Below, piece by piece: positions 45,402 through 54,377 of a stretch of 64,000 nt of DNA. This stretch comes from Cliona cf. orientalis (Eukaryota > Porifera > Demospongiae > Clionaida > Clionaidae): assembly GCA_963930775.1 (NCBI GenBank), contig OZ005701.1, positions 3,035,169-3,099,168 on the forward strand, given 5' to 3'. The first letter of the stretch is position 1, and each line of letters starts with the position of its first letter. Below the pieces are notes generated by a model. That model was given only the letters and a program-made list of their open reading frames with translations, ran no database searches and was not told where the DNA came from. Both the position numbers and the translations under genes were made by a program.

Positions 45402-48198
45402 CCTCCCCTCCAAGCTCCTGTGGCGGATGTGCATAGGAGCTTGATATCCAACCGGTATCCTCCGATAGGTATGATGGTCTTTGTGTCACACGAGTAGACC
45501 GACGTGTCAGAGAAGAGGGTGGTGTGCATGGAGGGTTTGGGGTGTCCTCCGTTGGCACTGGAGTTGGTGAAGTGATTGAGATGGGGCGTCGTTTACGAAT
45601 GAATCGTCTGTTTCTTATGAAAACTGTTCCACTTTGAGTCTTTACAAAATATTTCCTGTACGGTCCGATATTCGTAACTGTCCCATACGTGTCCCACAGT
45701 TTAGTTGTTGGGTTTTGGATGACAACATGGTTTCCCACCTCCAATTCAGGGAGTGTGTGTGCTTGCTGGTTATAGATTCGAGTTGAGTTTTCGTGTGTTT
45801 TCTGGGCTTTCTTGTCTGCCTCAATCGAAGATTTTTGCCATTCTGGAGCGAAGGAACGGCGGTGGGCTGGTAGAGTGTCTTGTATCGGGTGGCCATACAG
45901 TTTTTGGGCAGGGGACAACCCATCTTTTCGACATGGTGTATTACGATATTGTAACAATGCTCTAGAGAGTTTGTTCCAGTTAACTGAGTGGCCGGTCCAA
46001 GAGGCTGAGATAAGTTTTTTCATGGACTTCACGGCTGACTCTGCCTTACCATTGCTCTGTGGGTAGTGGGGTGATGACATTTCATGTGACACTCCCCAAG
46101 TGTGAAGAAAACTGGCGAGATGCTGTGAGGTAAACTGAGGTCCTCCATCGGACCACATCAAATCTGGAACTGCAGTACGGCAGAAGTGGTCTCGCAGTGA
46201 GGCAGAGAGCTTTGTAGCTGTCATATCTTTTCCGACTTCGATGATGTCGGGCCAGTCAGTTTTACAATTAACAATTATTAAGAAGTTACGTCCCCCAAAG
46301 GATGCGAAATCCACAGCAATTTGTTGAAAAGGTCTCTGTGGGGGAGGCTTAGTCAGCATGGGTTCTTTAGTTTGGGATGGCAAGCGATCCTGACAGGGTC
46401 TGCAACCCTGGACAAAGTGCTCGATGTCTTGGTCAATGTTGGGCCAATAGAGGGTCAGGCGAGCTCTTGCTTGCGAGCGTGAGATCCCTTGGTGAGCCTC
46501 ATGGAGTCGGCTGAGGATGGTGGGACGTAGACTGCAAGGAATGAATAACCGGCATCCGTAAACAATGAGGTCATCATCGATACTCAGGTGGTCTTTGATG
46601 CCCCAAAACCTTTTCAGCGATTCGGGGAGATCTGCTTTGGTGCTAGGAAATCCACGGAGGATGGTCTCTTTGAGAGCTTGATATTCGGTGTCTCGCTGCG
46701 CGTGTTGGCGAAGTTCTTGGAGATGGAGATTCTCGTGGTCAGGATCATGCTGAGTGGAGGAGCGGATTTGTGCAAACGACATGGCTTGGGTAGTTTCTCC
46801 TGCATCCATGTCCTGTTCTGCGAGCTCATCATTGCTGTTTGGTGCCGAGTGTGGGAAGCGTGAGAGTGCATCCGCAGCTTCGTGCTGGGAACCTTTTTCC
46901 CACTGTGTTGTGAACCTGTATGCCATGATGCGTGTTCTCAGGCGTTGTAGTCGTGGGTTTTCGATCTCATCCAGTCTGTGCGTGTTGAGTATGGGGATGA
47001 GGGGATTGTGGTCAGTGATGACGGTAAAATGGTCTATTCCTGCAAGGAAGATGTGGCATTTCTTAATAGCCCATGTCACAGCTAGGCATTCCAATTCGAT
47101 TACGGCATATCGAGTTTCTGCATCAGTCAAAAACCTCGATCCAGCTTGTACGAGTTTCCATTCAGATTCATTTTGTTGTGACTTTTGCATGAGGAGGAAT
47201 CCTAACCCCAGCCTACTTGCATCTGTGTACAGACGGGTGTCCTTTGTAGGGTCAAAGTATGCTAGGGTAGGAGCCGTAGTCAGGGTCTGTTTTGCCTTGA
47301 GGAAGGCCTCGTCATGAACTGGGGTCCACAGAAAGTCGTTGCGTGAGCTAAGTAGTGGACGCAAGGGTGCTAGGACGTTTGAGACACTATTAGTGCTAGA
47401 TGCAATCTGGTTGACGAGGCCACAAAATGAGCGGAGGTCAGTGCGACTCGTCGGGGTTGGAAAGTTAGCTATGGCTGCGGTGATTTCGTCGCTAACCGAG
47501 TATCCTGTTTGGGTGAGTTGTAGCCCAGCAAATCGCACTTCAGTTCGACAGAGTCGGAATTTGTCTCGGTTCAGGGAGATGCCTTTCTCTGTGCACCGAC
47601 GCAATATCTCTCGCACATGATCTATGTGCTGTTGTTTGTCCTGGTCATAAACGATGACATCATCAACTATCTTGCGGATGTTGGTAATTCCCTGAAAGGC
47701 TTCATCCATTCTTCGATTATAGTGTTCACTGATGGATGATATGCCGTAGGGTGCCCGCCGATACATGTAGCGTCCAAAGGGTGTAATGAATGTAGTTAGC
47801 CTTTGGCTAACCTCGTCGAGAGGGCATTGGTGGTAGCCCTTGAGAGCGTCAAACACGGTAAAATACTTTGCTGATGATGCCTGGATATCAGCAACAGCGT
47901 CTTGCGGGGTTATGGAAGGGTAGTGTTCTCTGCGAACGTACTTGTTCAGTTTGGAGAGGTCCACGCACATGCGGATGCGGTCTGTGCCTTTTTTCGGTGC
48001 CACTACGATTGGTGCACACCACTCTGTTGGTTCCGTTACTGGTGTGATGATCCCTTGGTCGACCAGAAGGTCAATTTCTTGTTTGAGTTTCTCTCGGTAT
48101 GCAAAGGGGATCGTGCGTGGTGTGGATACGCAAAATGGTTTAGCCTCCTTTGTGAGAGATATGTGAAATTTCTCTCCCGGCATAGTGCGTACCTCTGA
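45397..48198 (-). CDS. pol: Ty3/gypsy Pol polyprotein (RT, RNase H, integrase)
   Basis: A single uninterrupted frame of 928 codons from the internal ATG at 48183. The frame is open a little further upstream and lacks its own start if expressed by frameshift. Reverse transcriptase: 'CVDLSKLNKYV' (about residue 73), 'FDALKGYHQCPL' (about 111) and catalytic 'IVDDVIVYD' (D174, D175). RNase H: 'LYTDAS' (D321) to 'HEAADALSRFP'. Integrase: an HHCC zinc finger ('HEAHQG'...'CRPCQ', about 565-600), then 'IAVDFASFGG', 'WSDGGPQFTS' and 'SPHYPQSNGKAE' as the D,D,E core (about 620-720). No chromodomain seen. The stop codon is formed at the LTR border. Expressed by -1 frameshift, or separated from gag-pro by a 2-bp mutation (see 48191-48216). 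Confidence 0.95.
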   Translation of the reverse strand, partial: SEVRTMPGEKFHISLTKEAKPFCVSTPRTIPFAYREKLKQEIDLLVDQGIITPVTEPTEWCAPIVVAPKKGTDRIRMCVDLSKLNKYVRREHYPSITPQDAVADIQASSAKYFTVFDALKGYHQCPLDEVSQRLTTFITPFGRYMYRRAPYGISSISEHYNRRMDEAFQGITNIRKIVDDVIVYDQDKQQHIDHVREILRRCTEKGISLNRDKFRLCRTEVRFAGLQLTQTGYSVSDEITAAIANFPTPTSRTDLRSFCGLVNQIASSTNSVSNVLAPLRPLLSSRNDFLWTPVHDEAFLKAKQTLTTAPTLAYFDPTKDTRLYTDASRLGLGFLLMQKSQQNESEWKLVQAGSRFLTDAETRYAVIELECLAVTWAIKKCHIFLAGIDHFTVITDHNPLIPILNTHRLDEIENPRLQRLRTRIMAYRFTTQWEKGSQHEAADALSRFPHSAPNSNDELAEQDMDAGETTQAMSFAQIRSSTQHDPDHENLHLQELRQHAQRDTEYQALKETILRGFPSTKADLPESLKRFWGIKDHLSIDDDLIVYGCRLFIPCSLRPTILSRLHEAHQGISRSQARARLTLYWPNIDQDIEHFVQGCRPCQDRLPSQTKEPMLTKPPPQRPFQQIAVDFASFGGRNFLIIVNCKTDWPDIIEVGKDMTATKLSASLRDHFCRTAVPDLMWSDGGPQFTSQHLASFLHTWGVSHEMSSPHYPQSNGKAESAVKSMKKLISASWTGHSVNWNKLSRALLQYRNTPCRKDGLSPAQKLYGHPIQDTLPAHRRSFAPEWQKSSIEADKKAQKTHENSTRIYNQQAHTLPELEVGNHVVIQNPTTKLWDTYGTVTNIGPYRKYFVKTQSGTVFIRNRRFIRKRRPISITSPTPVPTEDTPNPPCTPPSSLTRRSTRVTQRPSYLSEDTGWISSSYAHPPQELGGEV
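45402..45411 (-). promoter_or_regulatory. Polypurine tract
   Basis: Minus strand GGAGGGGAGG lies immediately 5' of the 3' LTR and overlaps the last codons of pol; expected primer site for plus-strand DNA synthesis. Confidence 0.85.
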
Positions 48199-48216
48199 CC
48201 ATCGAAAACTTTTGGG
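48191..48216 (-). other. gag-pro/pol frame junction with CCCAAAA slippery heptamer
   Basis: In the gag-pro frame the minus strand reads C CCA AAA (48216-48210), a textbook X XXY YYZ -1 slip site. Slipping back one base enters the pol frame, which is open from there. Alternatively, a duplicated AG in CAGAG (about 48195-48192) may be a 2-bp insertion that split an ancestral single frame. Protein homology on each side of the AG fits that reading slightly better. Confidence 0.55.
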
Positions 48217-49298
48217 AACTCTGCCATGAGCTCTTCCACTGTTGGTGTTCGTCCTTGTGGGGTTGATAGACGAGTCTGGCAGACAGTGCTATTTTCATGT
48301 GGCTTTGGATAGCAGCTTGGTAGGATGCCGAGCGTTTGTGCAGTGTCCCAAGAGATGATGGCGCCAGATATGGAAGGGTATATATGAACGTCCTTCTTCA
48401 CCTTCCTGCCCTGTAGGCAGAAGGTAACTTTAGGAATTTTGCCGATAGGGTGGAGGACGGTACCGTTGATGGCTCTTGGGGTGATATCTGAATGGGCGAG
48501 GTTGTCGAGGCATTCGCCAAGGGTTTGGACGAACAGGGGGCCTGCGGCGCAAATGTCGGCTCCTGAGTCTGGTAGGACTTCAACATAGGCTTGGCCGTAC
48601 GGTGTGGTTGCTAGGATGTTGATTCGTGGAGCTGGGACGAAGGGGGCGTTGCCTAGGTTGGATAAGGTGGCTTGTGAGGAGTGGTCCGGTGGGATGCTTA
48701 GAGAGCCGGTTTGTGGGGGGTTGGTTTGAGGAATGGGCTTTGTCATGAGTTTTTGGCGGCAAACTCTCCCAAAATGGCCGACTTTCCCGCAGTTGCGACA
48801 CGTTTGGTTAAAAGCGGGACAACTCTTTCTACCTCCAACGTGTAGGTTGCTTCCACAGCCTGGGCATGTTTTGGTCGGGTTGGTTGGAGGTGGTGGTCGG
48901 ACGGCATTAATGGCAGGTGTTGGTTGTATGTGCTGTCTCGATTTCTTGGCAGACTCGAGAGCGCGGCACTTGGAGATCGCTTGCTCGAGAGTGAGGTCCT
49001 TCACTTGAAGCAACTCTTGAATTATTTCCCCATCCTGAAGTCCTTCAATAATCTGGTCTCGGATTGCTTTCTGGAGGCAGTCATTGTTACAAAAGTTGCA
49101 GGTTTTAGCGAGTTCGCGAAGACTTACAAGATAATCGTCGAATGTCTCACCGACGTGCTGAGCTCTTTGACGGAGGTTGCGTCGTTCAATGGATTCATTG
49201 ACTTGTCCGTCGACATAGGACTTCAGGGCTGCGATGGTCTGAGCTTGATCTTTCTTTTGAGCGGTCGTCAGTCCTAGGTTGTCAACGATTTTTAGGGT
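48199..49298 (-). CDS. gag: Gag (C-terminal part) and protease
   Basis: The frame is open from the downstream edge of the nested insert to the pol junction. From the fortuitous ATG at 49301 it shows a capsid-like helical region (about residues 1-120, 'AQHVGETFDDYLVSLRELAK'). Two zinc-binding motifs follow: CPGCGSNLHVGGRKSC (146-161) and the retroviral-type knuckle CRNCGKVGHFGRVC (168-181). The aspartic protease signature 'DSGADICAAG' is at about 245. In phase, the open frame runs on past 48199 to 48036, but that tail is pol sequence read out of frame. The N-terminal part of Gag lies on the other side of the insert (49957-50130). Confidence 0.88.
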
Positions 49299-49956
49299 CA
49301 TGTCCAGAAATGGGCGGACACGGAGCCAGCTTTTATCCGTATACTATAAAATTGCTCCGTGTCACGCGCGCAGCCTCAATGTATTATTCACTATGGGAAT
49401 AAATTTTTACCGACTTAGTAGAGCCTCAAGGAGTAAAAATGCCAAAATGCACCGATTCAGTCATGATCATCATCCTTTTTACTAGCTATAAACGACAATA
49501 AACGATACTAAAACCTTCGTTAGGTCTTTCCAATTGGGCTGTCTTTACGGCTGCTTCTTGAGTCCTCACCGCCATATATACGCATACAAAATGAATGGAG
49601 CAGCCCACTTCCTACCCCTCCTACAAGTACTTACCGGATAAACTTCAAAATTGCACCGATCTATTTATACAGCCGAAAGGTTGAAGTTTCAAAATATCCA
49701 CGAATGGAGTCTCGAAAAGAATGTTTGGGCTTTCCAAATCAGGTACCAAGTTCGGGATTTTCGATCATTTCTCTATCACGTTTGATGTGCGTTATTTAGA
49801 ATACGCCCGTAACCACGGTAACGGTTGCTGCAAAGAGCTTGTAAGTGGCTTGTACCATGCTTGTACACTGCTTGTAATTGCTAATTGGAGCTAGTCTTAT
49901 CAATCTATAATAGAAATGTATGGGTGAACTAGTCATAGTGCATATTTCTGGACATG
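49299..49956. mobile_element. 658-bp element nested in gag, 13-bp inverted ends CATGTCCAGAAAT
   Basis: Ends at 49299-49311 and 49944-49956 are perfect inverted copies (CATGTCCAGAAAT). The 658-bp interior has no coding frame. Removing exactly 658 bp joins the two gag parts in one frame, implying insertion without a target-site duplication. If CATG is taken instead as a 4-bp duplication (insert 49303-49952), the parts would be out of frame. It is not an intron: there is no GT-AG pair at the borders. Superfamily not assigned. Confidence 0.8.
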
Positions 49957-50130
49957 TTCCCTGGAAAAGCAGAGTTGCAAAGCCTGTACTTGTTTGGCTG
50001 GGGATTCACCGCTAAGACCAGAGAGAGATCTGTAGGCCAGCCACTGCTGGTGCCATGCGTTGAAGTCGGTTCCTCGATCGGTATCGATGTCTAGCTTCGG
50101 TAGGTCGCCGGTTCGGAATACGTAGGCCAT
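49957..50130 (-). CDS. gag: Gag N-terminal part (interrupted)
   Basis: Starts at the ATG at 50130, about 40 bp after the 5' LTR, and runs about 58 codons until the nested insert ends it. The text 'FNAWHQQWLAYRSLSGL' is typical of the start of Gag in this gypsy group (matrix/capsid N-terminus). Continues in frame with 48199-49298 if the 658-bp insert is ignored. Confidence 0.8.
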
Positions 50131-50151
50131 GTTCGATTTCTAATTAGAGAG

Positions 50152-50169
50152 CAGCTGTTCGCAGTGCCA
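50152..50169 (-). promoter_or_regulatory. tRNA primer-binding site
   Basis: Minus strand TGGCACTGCGAACAGCTG begins directly at the inner edge of the 5' LTR; TGG pairs with the tRNA CCA end. The primer tRNA was not identified. Confidence 0.7.
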
Positions 50170-50385
50170 TGTAAGAGACCGGTCCAGCCGATTAGAGGGG
50201 ATTGCAGACGATCGTAGGAGTCTTGATCTCACGAATAAACTGAATAGATAATAATATCAAACGGCTATAACTCAATAATAATACTGCCACTATGACACGA
50301 AATAGACAACTACATAATCACAGACTCAGTTAACTAGAATAAGTTCAATAGGTCATAGTTCAAGGAGTTCATTAATGTTCTTACA
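50170..50385 (-). repeat. 5' LTR (216 bp)
   Basis: Near-identical partner of 45190-45401. Presumed promoter and polyadenylation signals lie inside it; no clear TATA box is claimed. Confidence 0.95.
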
Positions 50386-50390
50386 GAGAA
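50386..50390. repeat. Target-site duplication of the LTR element (right), GAGAA
   Basis: Exact copy of 45185-45189. Confidence 0.93.
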
Positions 50391-50420
50391 TGTGATGTAA
50401 TAGCATACCTGGCTGTTTGC
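50391..50420 (-). pseudogene. 5' piece of the sponge-type repeat gene beyond the LTR insertion
   Basis: Ignoring the LTR element and one GAGAA copy, the reading frame of the block at 45175 continues upstream here for about ten codons to an ATG on the minus strand (about 50409). The LTR element therefore split the 5' coding part or an early exon. A signal-peptide exon further upstream was not identified. Confidence 0.5.
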
Positions 50421-51849
50421 AGAGTCAGCATACACGAAGAACATGCAGTAGCAGATTGCAAATGGACATCTTTCCTGAAGATTTGGAAGCTAGTAGCTCA
50501 GTATAATTATTATAGCTGATCTTGATTGAATGAGAGCACTGTTTCCTTGCCACTATTCACAATAATAATTATGATGCCGGTACTGGATGAAAACTAAAAT
50601 CTGATGTCCCGTGATACACTAAAGAGAAGCTATTATGTAATGAATATATAGATGTGACTACACCTTTCTTAACTATGATTATTTCTTAATTGGAATATCA
50701 GAATCTTTCTAATTATTTGCTGCACCTATCATTTTGTAATAGTATTATAAATAATACCCCATAACCTTGAAATCTGATGCTCTTCAGCTTCCACAAAAAT
50801 CAGTTTTTTTTACATGGACTATACCACAGAAAACAAATTGCAATAGCTATTATTATTGACAACGAGGATCCGGAGAACATGGTTTAAATTAACACAACAA
50901 AATTTTTCACAACACAACTGTATAGCTATGTTGCGTTACTAAATTCTCAATCTTTTACATATTTCACGACAGATTCACAAGGAATTTTTCCTGTGATATT
51001 GTTACAGCCATGCAATGCTACATCAAAGAATTCACTTCCATCTATATATAGAGTGACTTTATGGGACTAAATGCACTGGCTGGCTTATGCATCCATGCAT
51101 GGATACACCATGCACTCCATTAAGCCATCTGTCATGAATATCATAATAATATTATGTAGGTATACCACTTATAATGAAGCACTAATAGTGCGAAACCCTC
51201 GGCTTTCATGAATTTGTTTTAAACTGGTCACTGATTAAGCCTATAATTATGCTTCGATGTATTATCATTATGCCGAAATGAGTCTATATACATGCCAATA
51301 TGCGCCATACAATGCACTAGCCTATTATGCACCTATCAATGTATTGCCCCACCTACCCTAGTGCAGGCATATGTGGGATAGGGTGGGGATTTGACCACTA
51401 CTTTTTATCAATTATCCCACCCCTGGGGGAAGCTCCTGTAATCAAAAGGCACACCAATCCCCACCTACTACTGAATATGCACTGGCAGGTCCTAGTGCAG
51501 GTGCACTATGCTAGACATACAAGTTTACATAACACTCACTTAAGCCACATTAGTGTTAACCAAGGCTACTACTTGAGGTCTAGCACTAATGTCATGGTGA
51601 CACTATTCTGTGCTTATAGGTAAACTCCCCACCCCTGGGCATGGGGCAGCTATGGCAAGGGATTACGTAATACGTAGCATGATCATCACGTGCCTGGTCA
51701 GCAGTTGCATGCATTTGCTAGCTATAGCGCTACACAAGAAAGCCAAGAAGCGTTCAGAGTCTACTGTGATCAGTGACGAGTCAGTCGAGTTATAAGACCT
51801 ATCGTTAGTCCTACATCCTAGTCTTTTGGAAAAGAAGCCATCGCTGTCA
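50421..51849. other. AT-rich non-coding stretch
   Basis: No exon recognised; short frames lack motifs. Confidence 0.4.
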
Positions 51850-52112
51850 CTTTTGTCCATCGAGAGTTCGTCAAGAAGCGAAGAAGGCAGAGGTGATCAG
51901 CAAATGTCGCTGTAACTTTTGAACAAAGCGTTTTCAACCAATTCTACACGTTTCATTTGTTAAAATCGCCACGAGAAGCCTAATGACACCTCGCTTTCAA
52001 CGTATAAATGAGGTATGTAGCAACTAGCCTGGTAACAGACAGACACACAGACACACAGACAGACACACAGAACGACTACCGTAACCCTGCGGCGCATGCG
52101 CCGAGGGTTAAT
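51850..52112 (-). repeat. Dispersed repeat with AACCCTCGG palindrome and GTCT microsatellite, copy 2
   Basis: On the minus strand: AACCCTCGGCGCATGCGCCG, AGGGTTACGGTAGTCGTTCT, (GTCT)n, GTTACCAGGCTA, ACCTCATTTAT. Inverted relative to the copy at 22112. Confidence 0.78.
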
Positions 52113-52374
52113 AAATTATATTATTCAATTTAGTATAATAAAATTAATGAGTACACTCAACACACACTAAACTCAGTCAGCCATCAACTGGGGACATATC
52201 CAGCAGGATACTAGCTGCAATAAATAACAATGATTGGAAAACAGTGAGGTTAATCATAGTAAGATAATTGTAGCCAATAATATTATTCTTAAGATTCTTT
52301 GCACATACCCATAACTAGTCGTGTTGCCAGGGGTTGCACGTGGATTCATTCTACCATGGGTAGCCACCCCATCA

Positions 52375-52720
52375 GCCACCTTCCATGCAAAATTTCTGGA
52401 TCAGCGCCTGAGATAGCTATAGGTCTGAAGTTAGATGGAGACGGATTTGCATTGGTTCCCTTGGATTTGGGAATGTGAAGTTTTCCAAGTTGAAGGCACC
52501 TCAGCTGCAGCAATAGACATGTTGAATATTTAGTGAGGACAGGTACTTCTGGGCCACTGTAGACAGGAGCTATACTGACATTTTAGCATCTTTGCAGAAA
52601 TGTTGTCACAGCCGCTGGATTTAGACGTATCTATAGTTCCTGTAACAGATCCAGAACTTCCTCTTCAGTGCACAACAGCTCTTCTGAGTTGAAAGTGGAA
52701 TCTGTGACAGTATAGCCACC
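52375..52720 (-). pseudogene. LINE RT fragment
   Basis: Broken minus-strand frames read 'EELLCTEEEVLDLLQEL', 'DTSKSSGCDNISAKMLK', 'FNMSIAAAEVPSTWKTS' and 'NFRPIAI..'. This is the N-terminal RT region (before motif A) of the same clade as the LINE at 62.7 kb ('ELLCSEEEVLDLLLSLDT'). Multiple frameshifts; a dead fragment. Confidence 0.78.
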
Positions 52721-53080
52721 AACCATACATACATGTACAGTGTACAATACATGTAATATGTAAAAACTTTAAAATTAATGGTGAAAGTGTCCAACACAGT
52801 AGTTTTGCTCATATTTATCCTATAAACTATCTGAAGCTTCGCGCTAGTATTATAATAGTATGCACATTAGGAAACATATGCCCCATCTCCAACATTAATT
52901 TTGACTATTAAAAAGGAGGGATATCACTGACAGGCTTCTCCCCAACTGGGTCTCAGAAGCCACCAGAAACAGTCTCAGAGGTTGTAGAGTTTAAAAATTT
53001 CCTGGGGAGCATACCCCCAGATCCCCCTAATGTATTATTCTAATATTCTTTATGGATAAAAAAAACACTGTAGTCCTCGC

Positions 53081-53090
53081 CCCCCCCCCC
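53081..53090. repeat. Short poly-C run in a dispersed repeat
   Basis: C run followed by TTTAACTCCGCAATTG and a second CCCGCCCCCCTTGACG motif. Confidence 0.5.
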
Positions 53091-53159
53091 CTTTAACTCC
53101 GCAATTGTTGCGTTTGCCCGCCCCCCTTGACGAAAATCCTAAATGAAAGCCTGTATAGT

Positions 53160-53930
53160 CATCCAAAAGTATGCATCTACAACCCCTGTTCAACCTTGAG
53201 TGAGAGAAACATCAATAGAATTCAGTAGAACAGAGAAATGATAGCCGTACATCCATGCTCACTACAAAATGGCTGTGGGTCCTTAGTCATACATAAGAAT
53301 GCGCCTGTCCAATCTTGAGTGAGAGAAACATTGATAATGACAGCCGTACATGCATGCCCACTACAAAATGTGTGTGGATCATACTTACCACTCCCTGGCT
53401 GTGGATCCTTAGTCATACCAAAGTTTAAGTGTACACCTCCTATCCAACCTTGAGTGAGAGAAACAATCGGGAGAAGTAGAGAAGATGACAGCCACAGGTC
53501 CTGGAGTGTTCTTGCTGACATTAAAAACCAGGCTCAAGCTGCGGTTCCTTAGTCATCCAAAAGTATGCGTCTACAACCCCTGTTCAACCTCGAGTGAGAG
53601 AAACATTGATAGCATTCAGTAGAATAGAGATATGACAGTCGTACATGCATGTCCACTACAAAATATGTGTGGACCATACTTACCACTCCCTGGGCTGTGG
53701 GTCCTTAGTCATCCCAAAGTTTGAGTGTACACTCCCTATCCAACCCCTGTTCAACAATGAGTGAGAGAAACAATCAGGAGAAGTAGAAAAGATGACAGCC
53801 ATAGATGTACGTCTACAGGAGTGTTCTACAAATTGCGAGCGGATATTAAGAACCAGGCTCAAGCTGCGGGTCCTTAATCATCCAAAATATGCGTCTACAA
53901 TCCCTGTCCAACCTTGAGTGAGAGACATAC
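53160..53930 (-). repeat. Tandem duplicated exon-like units (about 370 bp)
   Basis: The set CAACCTTGAGTGAGAGAAAC, ATGACAGCCGTACATGCATG, CACTACAAAATGTGTGTGGA, TACTTACCACTCCCTGG and GGTCCTTAGTCAT recurs two to three times. On the minus strand, short frames share 'GWIGGVHLNFGMTKDPQPGS' and variants. The motif GGGAGTGGTAAGTATG provides a conserved-looking splice donor after that block in both units. This looks like duplicated exons of a decayed or partial gene on the minus strand, but flanking exons and an intact reading frame are not evident. Confidence 0.5.
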
Positions 53931-54130
53931 TTCCTGCAAACAAATAGTGAACGAGTGTAGCAAGTATCACAGGTTTATGTATCTTCTAACTATATATGTA
54001 AGAGAATACTCACTCGCCTTTCTGTTGCGGGTCCGTAGTCCAAACAAGGAAGCTCATGGTAGAAGAATTGTCAACGGTCACAGAAACCAAGATTTTCTGG
54101 CCTAACAATCTAGTGGAAGAGAAGCAATAC

Positions 54131-54138
54131 ATGTAAAC
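54131..54138. repeat. 8-bp target-site duplication (left), ATGTAAAC
   Basis: Exact copy of 59391-59398, directly outside the left inverted repeat. Confidence 0.95.
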
Positions 54139-54217
54139 CAAGAGTAGATTAGCCATAAGAGTGTTGAACTACTGCAGGGCCCGTGTAAACGCGAAACGTC
54201 TGAATGACGTCACGTTA
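54139..54217 (+). repeat. Left terminal inverted repeat (79 bp)
   Basis: Begins CAAGAGTAGATTAGCCATAA and ends TGACGTCACGTTA. It pairs with 59312-59390 at 78 of 79 positions (GCAGGGCCC versus GCAGAGCCC). It contains the perfect palindrome TGACGTCA, a CREB/ATF-type site. Confidence 0.96.
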
Positions 54218-54377
54218 ATGAAAGCGCGCGGTTGTATAGCATGTACTTTAAGTGGGTGTTGAGTCAACACATAAACCACCATATCATGCATGCATGCACA
54301 GCTGTGCCACGTGGCCTGATAACCATATACACTGTGTATTAACGCGTGCTGAATGAGTGAATTGCAAGATCACAGAA
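54218..54377 (+). promoter_or_regulatory. Subterminal region and likely promoter of the accessory gene
   Basis: 160 bp between the inverted repeat and the first ATG. It holds GCACAGCTG then CCACGTGG (an E-box, 54307-54314) about 64 bp before the ATG. The same pair (GCACAGCTG, CCACGTGG at 59234-59241) lies near the transposase start, which suggests shared subterminal binding sites or a shared control element. Promoter function is inferred. Confidence 0.45.

Larger units (their letters stand above)
45190..50385 (-). mobile_element. Complete Ty3/gypsy LTR retrotransposon (5.2 kb)
   Basis: Two near-identical short LTRs (212 and 216 bp) with TGTAAG..CTTACA termini flank gag, protease, RT, RNase H and integrase on the minus strand, and a 5-bp target duplication surrounds it. 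The LTRs differ by one substitution and one 4-bp indel, so insertion was recent. A primer-binding site starts directly after the 5' LTR (minus strand TGGCACTGCG, 50160-50169). A polypurine tract (minus strand GGAGGGGAGG, 45402-45411) abuts the 3' LTR. Gag is interrupted by a 658-bp element, and gag-pro and pol are in different frames. Its own mobility is therefore probably lost, although its LTRs could still be cis-active. Confidence 0.95.

Noticed and set aside
46588..49277. Plus-strand frames of 90-190 codons
   Set aside because: Shadows of the minus-strand gag-pol of the LTR element.
49299..49956. Intron in gag
   Set aside because: No GT-AG at the borders, and perfect inverted ends indicate a transposable insert.
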